A DNA stretch of 64,000 nt from Gymnogyps californianus. Taxonomy: Eukaryota > Chordata > Aves > Accipitriformes > Cathartidae. Location of the stretch: the NCBI RefSeq assembly GCF_018139145.2, contig NC_059474.1, forward strand, positions 37,342,344 to 37,406,343, in the 5' to 3' direction. Under the pieces are notes generated by a model. It had not been told where the DNA came from, made no database searches, and saw only the letters and a list, made by a program, of their open reading frames with translations. Position 1 is the first letter of the stretch; every line of letters starts with the position of its first letter. A program made the translations under genes and the position numbers. Below, piece after piece: positions 57,301-62,959 of the stretch.

Positions 57301-60300
57301 CAAATGTATTTTCCAATCTCTGATGATGCCTCCCATCATGCTATTCCCTTTTCTGCTTGCCTCTTATTTGCTACCTTTAACTTTTACCATAGTATCTTAT
57401 ATGCCTCCTATTTCTCTGAGTCTCCACTGTGACTGGAAGCCTTCTACCACGCACCCCTGAGCTACGGTAGTGCCCAGGAAAGACACAGGATTAAAGTCCC
57501 CCTGCTCAAGTAACTTCAACCTCAGTATCTTCCCTCTTCACAGCCTCTGCTGTTCACAGGACAAGAGAAAGCAAGTTCCAGTAAAAAAGTAAGGAACAAA
57601 GTGCCCTTGTTTTCTAAGGGAAAAGGGCATGCAACATTTAATTGCTGAAACCTAATAAATGTTCTAAGTCAGACAAATCTTGCACAAGTTACAGAATTCC
57701 ATTATAAAAATTGTAGTGTTTTCACCTCCCCAAAAGATGAAAGCAGCAATGGAAACTGCATTCCCTCTCCACATTACCACAAAGAAAACCCTTTCACAAT
57801 CTCTTAACTCGTAAAGTTCTCTGGTTTCTGCACATCCGATCTTTCTCAAGCACTTTCTTGGTTATATAGTTAACAAGTACTCTAGAAACATTCTAGCAGA
57901 AGTATACCACGAACTATTTCAAATGTACAAATAAATTTTAAACAGATTTTTCTCCTCAGTGGAAAGAGAACTGAAAAGGGGGCAGAAAGAAAGGATAGTT
58001 TTGTTTTCATAGCAACTCACTCCTTACCACTCTGACAGGAATGCAGATAAACATTTAAATAAAGATCACTTGCAGCTTCAGAATTTGTGATGTGGAACTC
58101 ATTTTAGGCAAGCTATAAAAAAAGATACCTGTTTTGAGTCAGTGGTGATCAGCAGTGGAGCATGGACAATTTACTATGTATAAACCAAGATATGAGAAGC
58201 CCTGCATTCCTGGTGAGAAAAATCAAACATCATCCAACTGCTAAAGATTTGAGGGTATCTTTACATAAGGATATGTAAAGGAATACAACAAACATGAGGC
58301 CTACTTAAAATGTGTTGAACAATGGAAAAAACCAAAAATTTTCCTTTTCAAATTTCTGTCTCCACCTCAAGCCCCTCTTAATTGTCTATCAGAAAAAAAA
58401 CCCACACCAACACCTTACTGTAACTCAGTATCCCAGGAATTTGAAAGAGTTTCAAGGGAACTTCAAAGAAAAGTATTAATTCCTCTAACCTTTTCATCTG
58501 GCTCATCCTCTTCAGTCCATAGTTGTCTTTTTATAACTTTGTCAAGTAGTAGCAGGATACAATTGATATTTTGGTCTATTTCCCTTCTTACAATAAACCA
58601 GTTTCAGAAGAACTGTCGTGATCAGCAAGTTCTCAGTTTGCTGTAGCTTGGAGGAGTCATAAACAAAGAAATAACATCTATATATTTAACGAGTGAAAAT
58701 GTTACCACAGCTCCCACATTCTTGCCTTTATGTTTCTCTCACGCTTTATATCTTAAAGTGCCCTCTGTTTTGGGCCACCAGTCTTCAAAACAAATCAACA
58801 CAGTACCCTAAGTGTTTGGACAGAAAAATCACTGTTGAATAGTGCAAAACATTAAAAACCCCTGAGGAACAGAGCAATTCAAATAGCTTCCACAACACTC
58901 CTAAAACACTACATGCCAAGTCACTCTTGCCCTTACAAGTGTAAGAATCTCTAATGTCAATGGGATTACTCAGATAAATGAAGTGGGCAAAACTGAAAAC
59001 TGAGCCCCAAGCTTGAAGCTGATGTTAGGTTTTTTTCGCAGCTGTACACAAGGCTATCATTATATTAACAGACCTGCACTATATAAGCAGTAACAAATAC
59101 ACATACTATCAGAACAGTCTAGAAAAGCACATGAAAAAAAGCATCACTATATCAAAAAAAAAAACCCACACAAAGAATTTTCCAAGAAGCTTTGAAATAT
59201 GGCATTTTCAATTGTCAGCTTATTTCTAGACACGAATATTTTAAACCAGTAACAATGAGGTTCCTAATTGTGCTCAAATACACCTGGCAACCCACAGACA
59301 TATGGCTGATGTCTCACAGCACTAGTCTTCAGTATTGTATCTTCTAAATCAAAGAGGATAAAAATCATTTTAAAACATCAAGCATGACTTTTCTATGTAA
59401 TCTTCCAGAGAATGCAGTGTAAGGAATATTGTCCATAAAAACTCATCTACTCTACACTTGCTTTACCAATGAAAGATTTTAGGAGCCCATGTACTATAAC
59501 ATGCCACAAGTACATTACGAAAACTTTATGACCTCCATTAGAGAAAACAGTTGGGGGAAAAAAAAAAAAAGTCCTAAAGTATCATCAAACAAGGGAATGT
59601 CTTTTCAGTCTTTCTGTAGAACCCATTATCTTCATTTTGACAATTTAAGATCATTTTTAGAAACAGCACGAATCCAGATTTTATTGAACTGACAAACTTA
59701 AAAGATCACTTTTCACTTTTTCTGACAGCAAGCCTTACTTACGTCCTGTATGGTTTCTGAACATATATTCTCTAAATACCTGGAAGATACAATGGAATCT
59801 AGAGCAAAGTCATCACAGGACTTTCATGTATTTCTTATTCACTTTTCCAAACCAGGTCACCAATATAAATACAGATTGTAAATACAGATATTGTAAATAC
59901 AAATACTGTAAGCTGCACATTAAATGGGCTTGTCAGTCTCTCTTCTGTGCAGGCAATTCAGCTTCACAGTTGAGCCATGTACACTAAAGCATGGATTCTC
60001 TCAAGCACCTAGGGCAAAATCCCTCTGTTTGTTTTGCATGACTGACATAGGTTAACAATTATTTCAAACACCACTCTTTCTGAAAAAGGTCTTTACTTCC
60101 TTATTTCTCATTACAGATTATCAAGTCTCAGGGCTTGATTTCTCTCCACCTGTAATCAAGATATTAAAGAAACAATATTTATCCTATCCCTATAGGATGG
60201 CAAACACACAAGTGTCACTCAGCTGTCTACTCTGCTAGTGAGAGTGAAGACTCAAATTTTACCACCAAATATGAATACTCTTGAACTTTTCAAGACTACA

Positions 60301-61928
60301 GAATGTGTAAAAAAATTTTAAATTAGTATACTCATGAGGCAGTAGTATAAGGAGTACACTCCAATGTCACATTTTGCTTTACCTCAATCATACCGTCTTG
60401 TATTATGCTTTGCAAACACAAATTAAAAGTATAAAACTAAACAAAACTTCAAATCTACTATTTCTAGAGACAGTTAAAACAGAAGTTTTCATTGCCTGCG
60501 GTAAAAAAATAAATAATCACCTGAGAAGGCCACGTGGAACAAATAACACTGTCCTGTATACCTTACCACCTCACTAATATTTACAAGATATTTAACATGT
60601 TTTGAAGTACAAAGGAATTTAAGTATTAAGTTTGTCACTACTGGAATTTGCTGTTATAGCAAGTAGGACAGAGAAGTAGGCCTAACACAGCATATGATGC
60701 TTGTCAAAACTTTCCCTATGCAACTTGCAGCCAGCAAGCTTTGTCACAACTCCCTTTTCTAACTTCACCAGAGAAATATAAACCAGGACCTTCATTTATA
60801 ATGCAGTGCAGCTTGTTCCATAAATTTATAATGTCTTTTAAAAGTTTTTGATAATTAGACTGCATTGTTTTCAATAGCAACACTGTATTTCATAACACAC
60901 ACAAAGTTTTGTTTTCAGGACTGCTTTGGACAAAATACAGTTTTACAATAGGCATCTTGGGCGTCTATGATCCAGGTATTAAAAAGAGCCATTGAAGCCT
61001 ACCCAAAGAGCCAGAATCCCTCCCCAGATGAAAGACCTGCCCTGGCGACTCCTGGGCGAGAAGCCTTTGAGCTGGTTACCTCGCTCACTGAAGCGCTTTC
61101 ACAGGAGGTCTGCCGATTTACAGCGCTTAGACCTGGAAAGGGCAGCAAACACCCCGAGCTCCGGCTGGCGGGGGGCTGAGAGGATTTGGGCTTGCTGAGG
61201 CCTAGCGAGCACACGAGGCCTCCCGCAGCCCCAGCTCCTTCTCCGCCAGCAGCGCAGACCTCTCCGGACGGGCGGGCCGGGCCGGCCACGGGGCAGGCGG
61301 TCCCCGGCGCCGGGGGGAGGGCCACGGGAGGGACAGGCGCCCAGGACGCTCCGCCGTCCGGGAGGGAGGCGGCCCCGCACCGCGCCGTCCGGGGGAGAGG
61401 GATGGCGAAGAGCCAGCGCCTCTGGTTTGGGAGGGACTCGCAAACTTCGGTACCTGTCGGGAACTCCCCAAACGCCACCGACCCCGTCGCCTCCAGGAAG
61501 AGCTCTGCAGGCTTCCCCCCCCCCCCCCCCCCCCCCCCCAACATCAACTCACGCAACGGGCTTAAAAAACAGGCTGTACCCACGCCGATAGGAAGGAGGG
61601 CACGGTGTGCCCGGCTGCAAACAGGAGCTTCTCCTGCCTTCCCCTCGCTCCCCCGTCCCGAGAGGGGCACCCTCCGGGGCACCCCCCCGCCCCGTCCCTC
61701 CGCGACGGAGCTGCCCCAGCGGCGAGGGGCCCGGCAGCGCCGCTCCCAGCGCACCCCCCCCGCCCTGGGCCTCGCCACCTCCCTGCCCGCGCACCCACCT
61801 GTCCCGGGGTCGATCCAGCTGGTCTGCTTGGTGTTGTGGTCGATGTAGAAGACTTTGCCGTCGTAATCCCTCGCCTCCTCCCAGCCATCGGGTAAGGGGA
61901 GCTGCCCATTCCCCGCTTTCCTAGGCAT
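195..61928 (-). CDS. WWC2: WWC2, 5' part (exons 1-7, 3' end outside window)
   Basis: Seven minus-strand exons join as 61928-61799, 24927-24818, 11156-10953, 9954-9878, 5240-5161, 1740-1611 and 341-195, and encode about 293 residues of a WW and C2 domain scaffold. WWC proteins (KIBRA/WWC1, WWC2, WWC3) bind PPxY-type partners and promote LATS1/2 kinase activation in the cytoplasm and at the cortex, restraining YAP/TAZ. Visible parts are WW1 (about residues 12-42), WW2 (about 59-89), and helical, charged coiled-coil sequence from about 100 onward. WW2 has Ile where the second Trp should be (TTQIEDP), which is normal for this family. I prefer WWC2 to WWC1 or WWC3 because of the N-terminus [29 protein letters not shown] and [18 protein letters not shown]. 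All exons have GT-AG borders and compatible phases, except that exon 1 is one base short (see findings). The C2 domain and C-terminus are beyond the window. Confidence 0.95.
342..1610 (-). other. WWC2: WWC2 intron 6
   Basis: A 1,269-base intron from donor GTATTT to acceptor GGACAG. Almost half is the antisense solo LTR at 771-1383. The remainder is AT-rich unique sequence with no feature. Confidence 0.9.
771..1383 (+). mobile_element. Solo LTR, avian endogenous retrovirus (ERVL-like)
   Basis: The element starts TGTCCCGGTTTCAGCTGGGA and ends GGGTTAAACCACGACA, so it has the TG...CA ends of an LTR. Inside are a TATA-like TACATAAA near 1032, a region of T and TTATTA tracts, and an ATTAAA polyadenylation signal at 1260-1265 followed by the R/U5-like segment ATCTCAACCCAGGAG. 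The layout and sequence match an LTR family widespread in bird genomes; I place it as ERVL-like from memory, so the family name needs a library match. No internal retroviral sequence or second LTR is present. I see no clear target-site duplication. It sits in WWC2 intron 6 in antisense orientation. Confidence 0.85.
1611..1740 (-). CDS. WWC2: WWC2 exon 6 (coiled coil, KMSGG motif)
   Basis: This 130-base exon has acceptor TTTCCACAG/A and donor ATGAAG/GTATTT. After one base that completes Gln, it reads [20 protein letters not shown] then [20 protein letters not shown] and LMK. It is recognised by the WWC-family run [11 protein letters not shown] and the [10 protein letters not shown] helix. Differences from the mammalian protein as I remember it are conservative (Gln for Glu after Asp, Cys for Ser, Arg for Lys). 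The exon lies between intron 6, which holds a solo LTR, and intron 5. Confidence 0.95.
1741..5160 (-). other. WWC2: WWC2 intron 5
   Basis: A 3,420-base intron from donor GTGAGT to acceptor TCCACAG. It is AT-rich, with the (CT)9 repeat at 4757-4774 and short A/T runs. No gene, RNA or recognised mobile element. Confidence 0.9.
4757..4774. repeat. (CT)9 microsatellite
   Basis: A short CT dinucleotide run within intron 5, preceded by CTCCTC. It is read as GA on the transcribed strand sense. Confidence 0.9.
5161..5240 (-). CDS. WWC2: WWC2 exon 5 (coiled coil)
   Basis: This 80-base exon has acceptor ACACAAG/GT and donor CAACA/GTGAGT. It encodes [20 protein letters not shown] then GFETLQ and two bases of the next Gln codon. 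The heptad-like Leu, Met and Glu/Lys pattern is typical of the WWC first coiled coil, which mediates dimerisation. Phase is 0 at the 5' end and 2 at the 3' end, matching exons 4 and 6. No disruption is seen. Confidence 0.95.
5241..9877 (-). other. WWC2: WWC2 intron 4
   Basis: A 4,637-base intron from donor GTGAGA to acceptor CACAAG. It holds the A19 run at 6395-6413 and otherwise AT-rich sequence. No coding or RNA gene is supported. Confidence 0.9.
6395..6413. repeat. A19 homopolymer
   Basis: A plain A-run in intron 4. No recognisable retroelement body lies immediately upstream, so I do not call it a retroposon tail. Confidence 0.85.
9878..9954 (-). CDS. WWC2: WWC2 exon 4 (Ser-rich linker, coiled coil)
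   Basis: This 77-base exon has donor TTAAGG/GTGAGA. Taking the acceptor at TTTAAAAAAG/TG gives [20 protein letters not shown] then STTRLR, as in the family. A second AG nine bases farther in (TGTTCTCAG/GC) would also keep frame and replace Leu-Phe-Ser-Gly with one Cys. I chose the upstream AG because LFSGSSSS is the family sequence and a pyrimidine-rich tract precedes it. The segment is a Ser-rich hinge followed by the [11 protein letters not shown] motif shared by all WWC proteins. Confidence 0.93.
9955..10952 (-). other. WWC2: WWC2 intron 3
   Basis: A 998-base intron from donor GTAAGT to an A-rich acceptor (TTTAAAAAAG). The acceptor has a competing in-frame AG nine bases inside exon 4. An open frame at 10243-10560 on the plus strand has no recognisable product. 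Confidence 0.9.
10953..11156 (-). CDS. WWC2: WWC2 exon 3 (end of WW2, start of coiled coil)
   Basis: This 204-base exon has acceptor ATAAAG/AA and donor AAGCT/GTAAGT. The first two bases complete a Gln codon. The reading is [20 protein letters not shown] followed by [20 protein letters not shown] and [21 protein letters not shown], then SSSRTS plus one base. The Ile in TTQIEDP stands where a canonical WW domain has its second Trp, a known WWC-family peculiarity. After this the sequence becomes charged and helical, the start of the first coiled-coil region. An in-frame Met (ATG at 11101-11103, A at -3) would give a product lacking both WW domains if translation began there; that use is hypothetical. 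Confidence 0.96.
11157..24817 (-). other. WWC2: WWC2 intron 2
   Basis: A 13,661-base intron from donor GTGAGT to acceptor ATAAAG. The main structure is the AT palindrome and repeat at 14034-14096. The stretch around 16380-17400 is somewhat richer in GC, but I recognise no gene or repeat family there. The rest is AT-rich unique sequence. Confidence 0.9.
14034..14096. repeat. AT dinucleotide repeat with 26-bp perfect palindrome
   Basis: TTCAC(AT)8GTGAA at 14034-14059 is a perfect 26-base palindrome. It is followed by further AT runs with interruptions (GAAAT, AAA) to about 14096. It can extrude as a cruciform or be length-polymorphic. It lies in WWC2 intron 2. Confidence 0.9.
24818..24927 (-). 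CDS. WWC2: WWC2 exon 2 (linker and WW domain 2)
   Basis: This 110-base exon is bounded by a TTTTTAG acceptor and a C/GTGAGTAT donor. One leading base completes the split Arg codon from exon 1. It then encodes [20 protein letters not shown] followed by [16 protein letters not shown], with one base left over. The segment holds the inter-WW linker and most of WW2: the first Trp (LPWGW), the Tyr-Tyr-Ile-Asp-His core and the start of the atypical third strand. The frame is open and matches WWC2 almost residue for residue. It is isolated, with 36.9 kb of intron on its 5' side and 13.7 kb on its 3' side. Confidence 0.96.
25649..25677. repeat. C-run followed by T20 homopolymer
   Basis: A short C-run leads through CTC into 20 T in intron 1, about 730 bases upstream (in gene sense) of exon 2. 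It reads as poly-A then G on the sense strand. It is a simple repeat. Confidence 0.8.
29702..29740. repeat. TG/TA/CA compound microsatellite, near-palindromic
   Basis: TGTGTATGCATG, then a TA run, then CACACATACACAC form an almost perfect inverted repeat of alternating purines and pyrimidines. It is a simple repeat in intron 1, with the potential to form a hairpin or Z-DNA. Confidence 0.85.
37911..37938. repeat. Purine/poly-G tract (G10-AA-G7)
   Basis: A short A-run is followed by G10, AA and G7, a purine-only stretch with quadruplex or triplex potential in intron 1. On the WWC2 sense strand it is C-rich. Confidence 0.8.
40110..40962 (+). mobile_element. CR1 LINE fragment, degenerate (reverse transcriptase 3' part)
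   Basis: The plus strand encodes broken pieces of CR1 ORF2: [20 protein letters not shown] then [10 protein letters not shown] (the ADD catalytic signature of the reverse transcriptase) and [20 protein letters not shown] (40169-40504). In a shifted frame come [10 protein letters not shown] and [17 protein letters not shown] (40509-40859). The nucleotide sequence continues with the CR1 3' consensus (ACAAGTTCAGACTGGATACA, AAATTCACCATGAGGACAGG). It is 5'-truncated, frameshifted, and lacks the usual CR1 octamer tail, so it is a dead, old copy. It sits in WWC2 intron 1, opposite to the gene. Edges are approximate. Confidence 0.9.
47617..47763 (-). mobile_element. CR1 LINE 3' tail fragment
   Basis: Read on the plus strand, this begins ATCACAGAATAACGTGCATT and continues with AGGAACCTTTGGAGGTCGTC, TGGTCCAACATCCTGCCCA, GACCAGGTTGCTCTGAG and GGCAACCTGTTCTAGTGTTT. 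That is the reverse complement of the well-known CR1 3' untranslated end, so the element points along the minus strand, with its 3' end at the low coordinate. It is short and has an internal deletion relative to the usual sequence. It abuts an A18 run at 47590-47607, which is not part of a CR1 tail. Confidence 0.85.
52758..52813 (+). repeat. Diverged repeat, copy A (partner at 53392-53447)
   Basis: An ungapped 56-base stretch (TCAGATC...AGGCCATGAGA...TCTGGAC...AGTTTA) recurs at 53392-53447 with about 44 matching bases by eye. Looser similarity extends about 35 bases to the left in both copies. It could be two copies of an old interspersed repeat or a local duplication with a period of about 634 bases. 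No coding potential. Confidence 0.5.
53392..53447 (+). repeat. Diverged repeat, copy B (partner at 52758-52813)
   Basis: Second copy of the repeat described at 52758, in the same orientation. Both carry AGGCCATGAGA and TCTGGAC at matching offsets. The family is not recognised. Confidence 0.5.
54080..54097. repeat. G18 homopolymer
   Basis: Eighteen consecutive G in intron 1, within otherwise AT-rich sequence. Simple repeat; length uncertain. Confidence 0.85.
59864..59912. repeat. Short tandem of a TACAGATATTGTAAA-like unit
   Basis: About three imperfect copies of a unit of roughly 14-16 bases (ATACAGATTGTAA, ATACAGATATTGTAA, ATACAAATACTGTAA) lie in a row in intron 1. A minor local duplication. 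Confidence 0.7.
61515..61539. repeat. 25-base poly-C (poly-G on the sense strand) in 5' intron 1
   Basis: An uninterrupted run of 25 C on the plus strand means the WWC2 non-template strand and the pre-mRNA carry 25 G, about 260 bases downstream of exon 1. A run of this length can fold as a G-quadruplex. Its true length in the genome is uncertain because such runs are poorly sequenced. Confidence 0.95.
61799..61928 (-). CDS. WWC2: WWC2 exon 1 coding part (start codon, WW domain 1)
   Basis: The start ATG is the reverse complement of 61926-61928, in a fair context (A at -3, reading GACC-ATG-C). The reading begins [20 protein letters not shown] and runs through a complete first WW domain with signature tryptophans at W16 and W38 and the [11 protein letters not shown] strand core. 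The donor is ACAG/GTGGGT. The coding part is 130 bases, but the family needs 131: the frame ends ...SWIDP then Gly-Thr, where WWC2 has Pro-Arg-Asp-Arg, and joining to exon 2 gives an immediate TAA. The shortfall sits in the GACCCCGGGAC homopolymer stretch (61802-61811), so a missing C:G pair in the assembly is the simplest explanation. The exon lies inside a CpG island. Confidence 0.93.
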
Positions 61929-62227
61929 GGTCGGGCGGCGGGGGTAGCTGCTCCATAGGGACAGAAAGAAAGACAGGAAGCGGGAAAAGCCCCCACCCGA
62001 GCTGGGGGGGGACGGGGAAGGGGCCGGGAGCGGGGCTGGGGGGCACGCAGCGGGCCGCTTGCGGAAGCCCAGGAAAGCCCTCCTCCGCGGCCGGGTCTCA
62101 GTCCACCATGCCTGGGCTGCCGCCTTGCCCGCGCCGCGGCAGCCCGGGTCAGGGTTGCCGGCGGAGCCCAGCTGCCGTCTGGGCGCGGGGAGCCCGGCTG
62201 AGCCCCGGGCGGCCGCGGCCGCCGCTC

Positions 62228-62298
62228 ATTAGCATGAGATTAGCATCCATCTCATCTGCATGCACATTCCTCCCGCCGCATTCCTCAGGGTTAACCCT
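62228..62298. promoter_or_regulatory. Candidate TEAD/POU motif cluster upstream of WWC2
   Basis: This is an AT-rich patch inside the CpG island, about 300-370 bases upstream of the ATG. It contains three octamer-like elements: ATTAGCAT at 62228-62235 and 62239-62246, and ATCTGCAT at 62254-62261. Next come two identical M-CAT sites, CATTCCT, at 62265-62271 and 62279-62285 (14 bases start to start), then the 12-base palindrome AGGGTTAACCCT at 62287-62298. CATTCCT is the classic TEAD recognition element. The motif matches are seen directly; function is inferred. Confidence 0.5.
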
Positions 62299-62710
62299 GC
62301 CGGCGCTGCCCGCCGCCACCGGCGGGGCTGGACAGGCCCCGGTCGTGGACCCGGGACAGAAAACGTCCAGCGAGGGAGCGCGTAGGGCCGGGGGGGGAAA
62401 GGCGGCAAGGGGGGGACCCCTCCTGCTTCCAACCGAGGTCTGCCCGCGGCGCGCAGGGGCTCAGCCGGTGTCGGGGTAGGAGACAACCACCTGAGGGGGA
62501 CGGCGGCCTCGCGGGCCAGGCCGCCAAACGCCGGTGCCCCCGCGCCTTCAGCTCCCGGGCATTTAAGCACTCCGGCCACGTCCCCGCAGACTTTTCGGGC
62601 AGCTGGGAGGGTGCGGGAGTTCCCCCCCCCGCCCCTAGCCACCATCACCCCGCGGGGGAGAGCGGCGCGAAAGGGCTGCGGCGCCCCGGCGTGAGGGCTG
62701 CCGGCCCACC

Positions 62711-62730
62711 GACCGGCCGGCCGGCCGGCC
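62711..62730. repeat. GGCC tandem run
   Basis: Short tandem repetition of CCGG/GGCC units just before the SOX-like inverted repeat. It is CpG-rich and self-complementary, able to form GC hairpins and prone to sequencing dropout. Confidence 0.8.
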
Positions 62731-62751
62731 AGACAAAGATACCTTTGTCTG
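62730..62751. promoter_or_regulatory. Perfect inverted repeat with paired SOX-type cores
   Basis: CAGACAAAG (62730-62738) and CTTTGTCTG (62743-62751) form a perfect 9-base inverted repeat around ATAC. The cores ACAAAG and CTTTGT face each other with a 4-base gap, the layout bound by SOXE (SOX8/9/10) dimers. It lies about 800 bases upstream of the WWC2 ATG, right after a GGCC tandem run. A TCF/LEF-type reading of the CTTTG core is also possible. Confidence 0.45.
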
Positions 62752-62959
62752 CGAACTTGCTGCCGGCCCCGCATCAGGTGGCGCGGGGCACGTCCCGGCC
62801 CCGGGGGGCGCGGGGAACGCGCCTCGGGAAAAGGCAGTTTTGCCCCTGCTTCCGTGCCCTGACTCGCGGTGGTGTCGAGAGAGTTTTCCTTTCCCTTCCA
62901 TTCAGGTCCCGCTAACCTTGCTTCACATCCTTGTGAACTCTCGCTAAACTCCAGCAAGG

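Larger units (their letters stand above)
24928..61798 (-). other. WWC2: WWC2 intron 1 (36.9 kb)
   Basis: A long first intron from donor GTGGGT to acceptor TTTTTAG, as is common for this family. Its 5' end, up to about 61000, belongs to the CpG island and carries the 25-base G-run (sense strand). Farther in are the CR1 pieces at 40110-40962 and 47617-47763, the diverged repeat pair near 52758 and 53392, and several homopolymers and microsatellites. A GC-richer patch at about 26990-27170 is unexplained. No nested gene is supported. Confidence 0.9.
60990..62900. promoter_or_regulatory. CpG island / WWC2 promoter region
   Basis: Base composition shifts abruptly from AT-rich to very GC-rich with abundant CG dinucleotides across this interval, centred on exon 1. 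This is the usual picture for a broad CpG-island promoter of a widely expressed vertebrate gene. No clear TATA box precedes the ATG on the minus strand. GC-box-like C-rich runs occur, for example around 62622-62637. The transcription start cannot be fixed from sequence; the 5' UTR should lie just above 61928. Long open frames in all directions here reflect the scarcity of stop codons, not coding. Confidence 0.85.

Noticed and set aside
61186..61848. 220-codon plus-strand open frame opposite exon 1
   Set aside because: Shadow of exon 1 and the GC-rich intron start on the opposite strand. Low-complexity Pro-rich, no domain.
60999..61928. 309-codon open frame on the minus strand starting at the WWC2 ATG
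   Set aside because: Only the first 43 codons are exon 1. The rest reads through the donor into GC-rich intron 1, where stops are rare, and through the G25 run as poly-Gly. It is not a single-exon protein.
62229..62957. 242-codon minus-strand open frame in the CpG island
   Set aside because: Composition is typical of a random frame in GC-rich DNA (Pro, Gly, Ala, Arg), with no recognisable domain. It spans the motif cluster and lies upstream of the WWC2 ATG.
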